A DNA stretch of 64,000 bases from Kribbella sp. CA-293567 (GTDB lineage Bacteria > Actinomycetota > Actinomycetes > Propionibacteriales > Kribbellaceae), in assembly GCF_027627575.1 (NCBI RefSeq), contig NZ_CP114065.1:5704001-5768000 (forward strand), given 5' to 3'. The position numbers were made by a program, and so were the translations under genes. The notes under the pieces were generated by a model. The model had not been told where the DNA came from. It ran no database searches and was given only the letters and a program-made list of their open reading frames with translations. Shown here in pieces: positions 58,278-64,000 of this stretch (position 1 is the first letter of the stretch; every line of letters starts with the position of its first letter).

Positions 58278-59207
58278 ATGCCAGGCGGCCGGCTGACCAG
58301 GCAGGACCGTCTGCTGATCGCCGACCGGCTGGCCGCGGGACACGGCTATGCCGAGATCGCGCGCGAACTGGACCGGCCCACGTCCACGATCAGCCGGGAG
58401 GTCACCCGCAACGGCGGTCGCACCGGCTATCGCGCCGAGCACGCCCAGCTCGCGACCGGCTCCCGGGCTCGCCGACGCCGTGACTCCCCGGCTGCAGAGT
58501 CAGGCCCGGCGATCGACGCCTACGGTCGAGACCGGGCAGCGGTCCGGCAGTACGCCGAGCACTTCGCCGAGACGATGGTCGAAACCGGCCTGCCGCGGAT
58601 GGCATCGCGGGTGCTCTCCTGTCTCTACACCGCCGACGCCGCCAGTCTCACCGCCGCCGAACTCGTCCGCGAGCTGGCCGTGAGCCCTGCCTCGATCTCC
58701 AAGGCCGTCAACTATCTGGAGAGCCTCGAACTGGTACGCCGCGAGCCGGCTCCCGCGCAGCGCCACGAGCACTACCTGATCGCCGAGGACATCTGGATCC
58801 AGGCCTGGCGCACGAGCGCCCGCGCCAACGCGAACTGGGCCGGGACTGCCCGCAAGGGCGCCGAGCTGTTCGACCCGGCCACTCCGGCCGGCCGGCGCCT
58901 GGAGCGGATGAGTCGGTTCTTCCAGCAGCTCAGCGACGACATGTCAGGCGAAGGTCCCGATCCCGAGGTGGCCCAGGACGTCGCGGTGATCCTCGCGGCG
59001 CTGGTCCACGCGGCACGCCCGCTCACCTCGGCCCAACTCGCCACCGCCCTCGACTGGCCCGCAGACCGAACCACGACCGCCTTAAGCACCGCCAAGAGCT
59101 ACGAACTGTTCACCGATCCACTCACCGTCAGGACAGTCGCCCCCGACACCTACGTCGTGACGGTCACCCGACTCACCGAGGCCCAGCGCCACGCACTCAC
59201 CGGATGA
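58278..59207 (+). CDS. Regulator with IS30-type HTH fused to a MarR/GbsR domain
   Basis: A 309-residue regulator. Residues about 5-55 form a helix-turn-helix of the IS30 transposase type (IARELDRPTSTISREVTRNGG). Residues about 90-200 form a MarR/GbsR-like winged helix (ELAVSPASISKAVNYLESLEL), and a further helical region follows. No transposase catalytic domain is present. ATG 58278 has GGAGG 5 bases upstream. It is divergent from the ABC exporter, so it is likely its regulator. Its 3' end overlaps the convergent flavoprotein gene by 11 bp. Confidence 0.85.
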   Translation: MPGGRLTRQDRLLIADRLAAGHGYAEIARELDRPTSTISREVTRNGGRTGYRAEHAQLATGSRARRRRDSPAAESGPAIDAYGRDRAAVRQYAEHFAETMVETGLPRMASRVLSCLYTADAASLTAAELVRELAVSPASISKAVNYLESLELVRREPAPAQRHEHYLIAEDIWIQAWRTSARANANWAGTARKGAELFDPATPAGRRLERMSRFFQQLSDDMSGEGPDPEVAQDVAVILAALVHAARPLTSAQLATALDWPADRTTTALSTAKSYELFTDPLTVRTVAPDTYVVTVTRLTEAQRHALTG

Positions 59208-60321
59208 ACCGTCGAACGGTCTGCCGAAGCGACGCGGCCCGCAGTACGCCGTCGGCCAGACCGATCTCGACCAGATTGTCGAAGACCCGCTGGTCGGCCG
59301 CCGAGGCCCTGATGCCCGCATCCAGCACCCTCCCGGAGCGAGTGAGCCGCGCGAGCAACGCGGTGTGCCGGAGATGCTTCCCCAGCAACCCCTCGACACC
59401 CCGCCGGTACGCCGTGCCCGCATCGCCGGAACCACGCCCGATCGCCTCGGCCGCCGCCTTTCCGGCGAGCATCCCCGTCGCGATCGCGTAGTAGATGCCC
59501 TCCCCCGTCATCGGGTTGATCAGCCCGGCGGCATCGCCCACGAGCATCACCCGGCCGGCCTGCGGCCGCCACGCCCAGCTCGACAACGGCAACTGGTGCC
59601 CTCGCCAGTCCGTCGCGTCAGCACTTGCTCCCGGCAACAATTCCTCGAGACTCCGCAGCAGCCCGGCACGGGTCGGATGCTCCTGACCGTCGCGCAACTG
59701 TTCGCCGTACCCGATGTTCGACCAGCCGTCGCCCCGATCGAACGACCACGCGTACGACGGTTGCCGCGCCGTCCCGAACACGATGACCTGCCGCTCGGCC
59801 CTGTCCGCGGGCGTGGGCGCATATCCCCGCAACGCCAGCGCCACCGGCCCACTCGCAACGCCCAGCGTCTTCCGCACCAGCGAATGCGCCCCGTCGGCCC
59901 CCACCACCATCCGGGCTTCCTCGTCGTCGACCATCACCGACGAACCCTGTACTTCGACGCGAGCCACCCGCTGCTTCCGCAGTACGGCGCCTGCCGCTTG
60001 GGCCGCCTCGACCAGCCGCGCGTCGAACACCAACCGCGGCACCACGTAGGCAGGCCGGGCCATCAACCGCTCGACGCCGAGCCTTCCCCGGCGCAACGAA
60101 AGCCGGCGTACCGGCGTACGGTCGTCGACCACGCCGTCGACCCCGGCTCCGGCCAGCAGATCGAAGACCTCCGGCGCGATCCCGTCCCCACACACCTTGT
60201 CCCGCGGGAACTCCTGGCGATCGAGCAGCAACACCGACAGCCCTGGCTCAGCAGCCAGCGCTCCCAACGCTGCCGCCGCGCCGCCCGGCCCGGCACCCAC
60301 CACCACCATGTCCCAAGTCAC
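59197..60321 (-). CDS. Geranylgeranyl-reductase-family FAD flavoprotein
   Basis: A 374-residue flavoprotein. FAD motif VVVGAGPGGAAAALGAL is at residue 6, the family segment DRQEFPRDKVCGDGI near 35, GADGAHSLVRK near 140 and GRVMLVGDAAGLINPMTGEGIYYA near 265. Related proteins reduce the isoprenoid chains of menaquinone, archaeal-type lipids or carotenoids. A MenJ-like menaquinone role is possible but not shown. It starts at GTG 60321 and overlaps the convergent regulator gene by 11 bp at its 3' end. Confidence 0.87.
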   Translation of the reverse strand: MTWDMVVVGAGPGGAAAALGALAAEPGLSVLLLDRQEFPRDKVCGDGIAPEVFDLLAGAGVDGVVDDRTPVRRLSLRRGRLGVERLMARPAYVVPRLVFDARLVEAAQAAGAVLRKQRVARVEVQGSSVMVDDEEARMVVGADGAHSLVRKTLGVASGPVALALRGYAPTPADRAERQVIVFGTARQPSYAWSFDRGDGWSNIGYGEQLRDGQEHPTRAGLLRSLEELLPGASADATDWRGHQLPLSSWAWRPQAGRVMLVGDAAGLINPMTGEGIYYAIATGMLAGKAAAEAIGRGSGDAGTAYRRGVEGLLGKHLRHTALLARLTRSGRVLDAGIRASAADQRVFDNLVEIGLADGVLRAASLRQTVRRFIR

Positions 60322-60358
60322 CTTGGCAGGCTACTTCTCCGCGCAGTTTGGGTCCTGC

Positions 60359-61195
60359 TCAACGGTTACCGCGGCGACCGGGCCGCCGAGACGGTGGAAC
60401 CGCCGGGATCCGGCGAGAGCGTGGCGTCCGCCGATCCGCGTGCCCGCTCCCTTCGGAGGGCATCACCGGCCGCGCTTCGTCGAGATCGATCGCCGTCGGA
60501 AGCGGAGGCAGATAGGACGGCGGGGTCAGTGCGGGAACCGGCTCGACCCGGCGCCCCGCCTCACCTGGTACCTCCTCGACCGTCCGCTCGTCGCTGTCGT
60601 CGAACATCGTGTCGACCGATCCGCCCAGCAGGTCGCCCGGCTCCTCGGCCGGCTTCGCCCGGGCCGCGGCCTCCTTGCTCACCGCGGACTTCGCCTTCGC
60701 CGGCCTGGCTTTCGCGGGAGCGGCCGGCGGCGGTGCGACCTTCTTCTTCGGCAGCACGGTCTTGAGTTCGAGGCCGAGCGTGCGGATCAGCCCGCCGAAC
60801 ACCACCACCATCACCGCGACGGCGATCACCGAGCAACCGGCGAACAGGACCGAATGCCAGCCGGACTTCCAGTCGGACGGTCCGGTCCGGCGCATCGCCG
60901 CGATCATCGCCACCACCACGACGTTCGTGATGCCGGCGGCAACTGTCGCGAGGATCGTCCAGACCAGGACCCGCCGCTCCAGCTCGACGTCGTCGGCCGC
61001 GGCCACCAGCCCGGCGATCAACCCGGCCAGCACGGGCACGGTGTAGACCATCGCCAGTGTGAGCCCAGGGCTCGCGACCAGGTAGAAGATGTCGAAGACG
61101 AGCGCGGTACCGGCCAGTGCCGCCGCGAAGCAGATCACCATCGGCGGGTAGAACCGCACGATGGCCACCGCGTCGGCAGACACCGTCCTGATCAT
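60359..61195 (-). CDS. Multi-span membrane protein with long charged tail
   Basis: A 278-residue protein with four membrane helices in residues about 10-150. A Lys/Ala/Pro-rich low-complexity segment (KKKVAPPPAAPAKARPAKAK) follows, then an acidic and finally basic tail. No family is recognised with confidence. ATG 61195 is the only in-frame start near the first helix, and it lacks a clear ribosome binding site. GGGTAC lies about 60 bases upstream. Confidence 0.75.
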   Translation of the reverse strand: MIRTVSADAVAIVRFYPPMVICFAAALAGTALVFDIFYLVASPGLTLAMVYTVPVLAGLIAGLVAAADDVELERRVLVWTILATVAAGITNVVVVAMIAAMRRTGPSDWKSGWHSVLFAGCSVIAVAVMVVVFGGLIRTLGLELKTVLPKKKVAPPPAAPAKARPAKAKSAVSKEAAARAKPAEEPGDLLGGSVDTMFDDSDERTVEEVPGEAGRRVEPVPALTPPSYLPPLPTAIDLDEARPVMPSEGSGHADRRTPRSRRIPAVPPSRRPGRRGNR

Positions 61196-61256
61196 CCGGA
61201 ACGCAGAAACGTCAGTACTCCGTACTTCGGGGGTTGAACATTCCTCATTGTGCCGG

Positions 61257-61279
61257 TACCCAGCACCCGGAGTCACTCA
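61257..61279 (-). promoter_or_regulatory. Possible SigB-type promoter of the membrane protein gene
   Basis: On the minus strand GAGT (61279-61276) and GGGTAC (61262-61257) are separated by 13 bases, one shorter than the usual 14-16. The call is tentative. Confidence 0.38.
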
Positions 61280-61341
61280 CGGAAGCGGTGAGTTGGCAAC
61301 CTTTCGGCCGGCGGTGCCGCGGTTCGCTCCGCCGGAAACGC

Positions 61342-61378
61342 GAGAGGCGCGCACTCCTCGACGGAGTACGCGCCTCTC
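61342..61378 (-). terminator. Terminator hairpin after the DUF574 gene
   Basis: GAGAGGCGCG (61342-61351) and CGCGCCTCTC (61369-61378) form a 10-bp stem, and ACTCC/GGAGT extends it inside. It lies 27 bases after the stop at 61405 on the minus strand. Confidence 0.85.
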
Positions 61379-61404
61379 AGCTGTCCACTGCTGACCGGTG
61401 CGGG

Positions 61405-62232
61405 TCAGCCCTTCTTGGCGATTCCTGCCATCAGGATGCGCTGGTAGGGCTGCAGGTCCTCGACCTCCGGGATGTCGGCGTCGGGGTCTCCGGGGAACCA
61501 GCGGGCCAGGAAGTCCAGGCCCGGCGGCACCAGCGGCAGACCGAGGAAGTGCTCGGTGATCCGCTCCGGGGTCCGGATCCAGCCGTTGCCCAGGCTCTCC
61601 AGACCGGCCTGCTCGATCGCCTTCTGCAGCGGCTCACCGGTGTCGACGAAGTCGGTGATGAACAGGTAGCTGCCCGGGGCCAGCTGATCCATGATCGTGC
61701 GGACCCACTCGTCCGGCTGCTCGTCGTCGTGGAAGTGCATGTGGATGCCGACGATCAGCAGCGCGACCGGGCGGCTGAAGTCGATGAGCGCCAGGATCTC
61801 CTCGTTCTTGAGGATCTCCTCGGGCTGCCGCAGGTCGGCGGTGACGACGATGGTGCTGTCGTTGGTCGCCAGCAGCGCGCGGCCGTGGGCCAGCACGATC
61901 GGGTCCTTGTCGACGTACGCGACCTTGGCGGCGGGGTTGATCTCCTGCGCCGCCTGGTGAGTGTTCTTCTGTGTCGGCAGGCCGCTGCCGATGTCGAGGA
62001 ACTGGTCGATCCCCGCCGTACGAACCAGGTACTGCACGCCCTTGACCAGCGCGTCGCGGTTGTCGATCGCGCACCGGCCGGCGTCCGGAACGTACTTCAG
62101 GTACGTCGCCGCGCCCTCGCGGTCGGCGGCGAAGTTGTCCTTGCCGCCGAGCAGTGCGTCATAGACGCGAGCGATGGTCGGTTGGGAGGTGTCCAACCCC
62201 GGAGAAGCCTCCGGGCCGTCGGGAGTCGCCAT
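61405..62232 (-). CDS. DUF574-family SAM-dependent methyltransferase
   Basis: A 275-residue protein of the actinobacterial DUF574 / Methyltransf_19 group. IARVYDALLGGKDNFAADRE near residue 20 is the group signature, FLDIGSGLPTQKNTH near 80 is motif I, and YVDKDPIVLAHGRALLA follows. Members are often found next to XRE/DUF397 regulators. The substrate is unknown. ATG 62232 is preferred over an upstream frame of basic sequence. A TGCA-N2-TGCA palindrome lies 45 bases upstream. Confidence 0.88.
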   Translation of the reverse strand: MATPDGPEASPGLDTSQPTIARVYDALLGGKDNFAADREGAATYLKYVPDAGRCAIDNRDALVKGVQYLVRTAGIDQFLDIGSGLPTQKNTHQAAQEINPAAKVAYVDKDPIVLAHGRALLATNDSTIVVTADLRQPEEILKNEEILALIDFSRPVALLIVGIHMHFHDDEQPDEWVRTIMDQLAPGSYLFITDFVDTGEPLQKAIEQAGLESLGNGWIRTPERITEHFLGLPLVPPGLDFLARWFPGDPDADIPEVEDLQPYQRILMAGIAKKG

Positions 62233-62276
62233 CGGCGCAGCCTTTGTGTCGTAGGGAATCGATGCCGTGATCGTAG

Positions 62277-62286
62277 TGCATCTGCA
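62277..62286 (-). promoter_or_regulatory. TGCA-N2-TGCA palindrome before the DUF574 gene
   Basis: TGCATCTGCA lies inside GTGCATCTGCATAC. This differs from GTGCAGATGCATAC at 42820-42833 only in the two middle bases. It is a candidate operator. Confidence 0.55.
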
Positions 62287-62616
62287 TACCACCCGCAGCC
62301 TGGTCCGGCGTGCGCGCGAGCGTTCCGTGCGGCGATTTAACACTGCCCGGAAACCCTGTCCGAGCTTTCAACTGAGCAAGCCCTTGCCGGGTTACGCCGA
62401 ACGGCCGACGGCACGTCCTCCGTTCACCCCACGAACCGCGATCGACGGCTTCCGGGGACGGCGAAACCGGTCACCGACGGCGAGATCGAGCCCTCCCACG
62501 GCGGCCCCGGAACCACGCAGCGTATTGGGCCGGACACGAGGCCTCCCAACGTGTACGATGCAAATGCAAGCCCAAATGCACGTGCATATGCCAAAGACGT
62601 ACGGAAGGTGCAGCTG
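62287..62616. other. Non-coding regulatory stretch between DUF574 and DUF397 genes
   Basis: This 330-base region between divergent genes has no convincing open frame with coding character. Apart from the two palindromes at its right end (62559-62586), I see no further named signal. Confidence 0.5.
62559..62586 (+). promoter_or_regulatory. Paired TGCA-N2-TGCA palindromes before the DUF397 gene
   Basis: TGCAAATGCA (62559-62568) and TGCACGTGCA (62577-62586) lie 18 bases apart, ending 30 bases before ATG 62617. The second copy is the same as that at 63594-63603. Confidence 0.6.
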
Positions 62617-62850
62617 ATGACTGCTATCTACAACGGCATGCCTGGCGACGCGAACAGCGAGCTGATCTGGAAGAAGAGCCAGCGCAGCGGCCCGAACGGC
62701 AACTGCGTCGAGGTGGCGAAGCTTCCCGGCGGCGGCGTGGCGATGCGGAACTCGCGTCACGCGGACGGTCCGGCACTGGTCTTCACCAAGGCCGAGATGG
62801 AAGCGTTTCTCGGCGGCGTCGAGGACGGCGAGTTCGGATATCTCGTCTGA
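62617..62850 (+). CDS. DUF397-domain protein
   Basis: A 77-residue protein with the DUF397 layout: LIWKKSQRSGPNGNCVEVAKLPGG and VAMRNSRHADGPALVFTKAEMEAFL. These small proteins work with XRE-DUF5753 regulators in actinobacteria (WhiJ-type systems), often controlling development. GGAAGG lies 8 bases upstream of the ATG. The XRE gene starting at 63914 is the likely partner. A strong terminator follows. Confidence 0.92.
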   Translation: MTAIYNGMPGDANSELIWKKSQRSGPNGNCVEVAKLPGGGVAMRNSRHADGPALVFTKAEMEAFLGGVEDGEFGYLV

Positions 62851-62865
62851 CCGAGCCCCAACAGC

Positions 62866-62910
62866 AAGAGGCCCCTTCACCAGGCGAGTGGTGTGGGGGC
62901 CTCTTTCTTT
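62866..62910 (+). terminator. Rho-independent terminator after DUF397
   Basis: AAGAGGCCCC (62866-62875) pairs with GGGGCCTCTT (62896-62905), with CACCA/TGGTG pairing inside, followed by TCTTT. Confidence 0.9.
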
Positions 62911-62943
62911 GGGGCGGCCGAGCCGCTCCGGCCGGAAACGACG

Positions 62944-62978
62944 AAGGCCGGCCTTCCGCTAGGAGGCCGGCCTTTCTT
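62944..62978. terminator. Second terminator hairpin
   Basis: AAGGCCGGCC (62944-62953) and GGCCGGCCTT (62965-62974) form a 10-bp stem. It probably ends the convergent two-gene unit whose last stop is at 63031. Confidence 0.78.
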
Positions 62979-63030
62979 CGCTGGACCGCGGAGTTCTCCT
63001 GCGGAACAGGGGGAGCGACTGGTTCTTGAC

Positions 63031-63249
63031 CTACTGAACAGTGAGCGGCCAGAGCTGCTCGCTCGGCAGCTCGGAGGCACCGGCGGTGGCCGCGCCGTCC
63101 ACGGTGATTCGCAGACCGGTGAACTTGGGCGTCATCACCCGCTGGTACCGCGAGGCCCGGTCGGGCTCCGCGACGTACTCGGCGATCAGGTGGTCGCCCA
63201 ACCAGATCCGCACCATTTTCCAGCCTCCCGCTCGTTCGGTGTTCTTCAT
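63031..63249 (-). CDS. Small hypothetical protein
   Basis: A 72-residue protein with the core MVRIWLGDHLIAEYVAEPDRASRYQRVMTPK, a beta-rich look and no known domain. ATG 63249 overlaps the stop of the upstream gene by four bases. A later ATG at 63213 would remove the first 12 residues. It ends near a terminator, so it is probably the second gene of a two-gene unit. Confidence 0.55.
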   Translation of the reverse strand: MKNTERAGGWKMVRIWLGDHLIAEYVAEPDRASRYQRVMTPKFTGLRITVDGAATAGASELPSEQLWPLTVQ

Positions 63250-63437
63250 CCCAGGCTCACGATCGGGTCGCCGTCCAGCAGGCGCTCGCCGCGGAGCCAG
63301 CCTTCGAAGGCCCAGCGCTGCTGCTCGGGGCAGCGCGCCACCAGATCCTGGATCTCCCGCTCAGTGAGCTCACCGGGCGCGCGCTCGCCGGAGGGGCGGG
63401 CGGCAAACCTGACAGCTTCTGTGTCGTCGTCGCTCAT
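63246..63437 (-). CDS. Small hypothetical protein
   Basis: A 63-residue polar protein with an Asp-rich start (MSDDDTEAVRF) and a helical middle (TEREIQDLVARCPEQQRWAFEGWL). No domain is recognised. It overlaps the next gene by ATGA, which argues for real translation of both. It lies between the DUF397 gene and the XRE gene, so it may belong to that locus. Confidence 0.55.
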   Translation of the reverse strand: MSDDDTEAVRFAARPSGERAPGELTEREIQDLVARCPEQQRWAFEGWLRGERLLDGDPIVSLG

Positions 63438-63913
63438 CGACTCGGGTTCCCCAACCAGTCATGCCGGCGCACCGCCGACGGGTCTGTAGGACCGGCCTGC
63501 TGAATCACGCGATGTCACGTTTTGCGAGATTCAGCTCACCTTCTGTGCATGAACCAATCATGGCGGTCGCACAGAACGAATGCAAGCGCCCGATGCACGT
63601 GCATCCGCACGTTTTCGAGTTGTGACCAACTGAAGGCTCGGTCAGGGCCCCGGAAGCGCTCGATCGAGCCCTGAACGGGCCGGCCGAGCATCTCGGGCCG
63701 GGGTTGCCGGAGCTGCGCGCGATCGCCGGCCTCTCTCAGCGGTTGCCGAAAAGGTGACTTACCGTGACGCCGGCTGGCATCGATGCCGGTTCGCGGCGGG
63801 GACCCCGACTCTTATGTAAGAACTTCGACAGATCACCGTCCGGTCATGAGATGATTCATCGGGGTGGGACAGGCCGCCGTGTGGGATCTCGTGCTGGGGC
63901 GTCGGAGGTGGGT
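63438..63913. other. Long non-coding region before the XRE gene
   Basis: This 476-base region has no open frame with convincing coding character. It holds the TGCA-N2-TGCA site at 63594. A 63-codon frame on the minus strand at 63759-63950 is rich in Pro, Ser and Arg and looks like a shadow. Confidence 0.5.
63594..63603 (+). promoter_or_regulatory. TGCA-N2-TGCA palindrome upstream of the XRE gene
   Basis: TGCACGTGCA is the same as the site at 62577-62586. In both places ATGCAAGC lies just upstream, so the two regions share a longer signal. It is about 310 bases before the XRE start. Confidence 0.55.
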
Positions 63914-64000
63914 GTGACGGAGTCGGGCGCTTCGGGCGGGCCGACCGCACTGCGGATCATTCTCGGCGCGCACCTGCGCAGGATGCGCGAGGCGGCCGGG
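63914..64000 (+). CDS. XRE-family helix-turn-helix regulator, N-terminal fragment
   Basis: Only the first 29 codons are inside the window, from GTG 63914. They read MTESGASGGPTALRIILGAH then LRRMREAAG, the normal start of XRE-DUF5753 regulators, where LGAxLRxLREAAG begins the first DNA-binding helix. It is the likely partner of the DUF397 protein. A GGAGG-like sequence lies 7 bases upstream. The rest is beyond the edge. Confidence 0.85.
   Translation, partial: MTESGASGGPTALRIILGAHLRRMREAAG

Noticed and set aside
58278..58450. Possible IS30 insertion sequence remnant
   Set aside because: Only the HTH resembles IS30 transposases. There is no DDE domain, terminal inverted repeat or target duplication, and the frame continues into a MarR-like domain.
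905..61262. GGGTACC sites as mere chance copies of the GGTACC palindrome
   Set aside because: The sites are in intergenic DNA at constrained distances to starts, many have GNNT at 15-16 bases, and some read GGGTACT, GGGTACA or GGGTAA, which are not palindromic.
63759..63950. 63-codon minus-strand frame near the right edge
   Set aside because: It is Pro/Ser/His-rich, has no ribosome binding site or domain, and overlaps the start of the XRE gene.
1..64000. CRISPR arrays, tRNA or rRNA genes, prophage or biosynthetic assembly lines
   Set aside because: I looked for regularly spaced repeats, cloverleaf or rRNA signatures, integrase or structural phage genes and PKS/NRPS modules, and found none by eye.

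Overview
The window is about 64 kb of very GC-rich actinobacterial chromosome. Its gene set (many GAF-ANTAR regulators, SigB/SigF-type sigma factors, ECF sigma factors, an XRE/DUF397 locus, mycobacterial-type FprA, secreted sugar-active enzymes and an ACC deaminase) fits a soil or plant-associated actinomycete. My best guess is Nocardioidaceae/Kribbellaceae, for example Kribbella; this is inference from gene content, not a database match. I see no rRNA, tRNA, CRISPR array, phage or intact insertion sequence.

Layout. 1-148 is the tail of an unrecognised gene. 218-8760 is a stress and DNA-maintenance block: catalase-like protein, epimerase plus RecQ, manganese catalase, CBS protein, ANTAR regulators and topoisomerase IB. 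8765-11881 is a sugar ABC importer. 11976-17000 holds further ANTAR regulators, a P450, small proteins and the first SigB/F-type sigma factor. 17149-19184 is a lipoprotein and polysaccharide deacetylase pair. 19217-28812 is a second stress block: FAD/Rieske oxidoreductase, VOC protein, second sigma factor, zinc alcohol dehydrogenase, SDR, carboxylate-amine ligase, methyltransferase, small membrane proteins, and a DUF4142/sortase pair. 28910-35511 carries a GAF-ANTAR protein, a GntR regulator, a glutathionyl-hydroquinone-reductase-like protein, a TrmB/LuxR regulator with a GNAT, OsmC, and an iron-box-controlled ferredoxin reductase. 35644-38304 is a two-component system with a CPBP protease. 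38469-49679 is mostly secreted or envelope proteins: GH30, GH114, SecD-like, beta-propeller, a SigE-type sigma with a PASTA partner, and a phosphoesterase-MFS-propeller operon. 49857-61195 is metabolic and transport: a disulfide reductase, transporters, ACC deaminase, an ECF sigma factor, an ABC exporter with its regulator, and a geranylgeranyl-reductase-like flavoprotein. 61405-64000 is a DUF574 / DUF397 / XRE locus.

The most interesting hidden structure is regulatory. At least ten intergenic sites fit GNNT-N15/16-GGGTA(C/A), the recognition pattern known for streptomycete SigB-type sigma factors. They lie before stress-type genes and before both SigB/F-like sigma genes, which share GCAT-N15-GGGTA. 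In several cases the start codon begins only 8-9 bases past the -10 element, implying leaderless mRNAs. Eight ANTAR-domain proteins lie within the first 30 kb. A second recurring signal, TGCA-N2-TGCA, is found upstream of the DUF574, DUF397 and XRE genes and again between a MarR gene and an SRPBCC gene. Other notable sites are an IdeR/DtxR iron box before the ferredoxin reductase and a perfect TGCAATATATTGCA palindrome before ACC deaminase, half of which recurs at a GntR gene 23 kb away.
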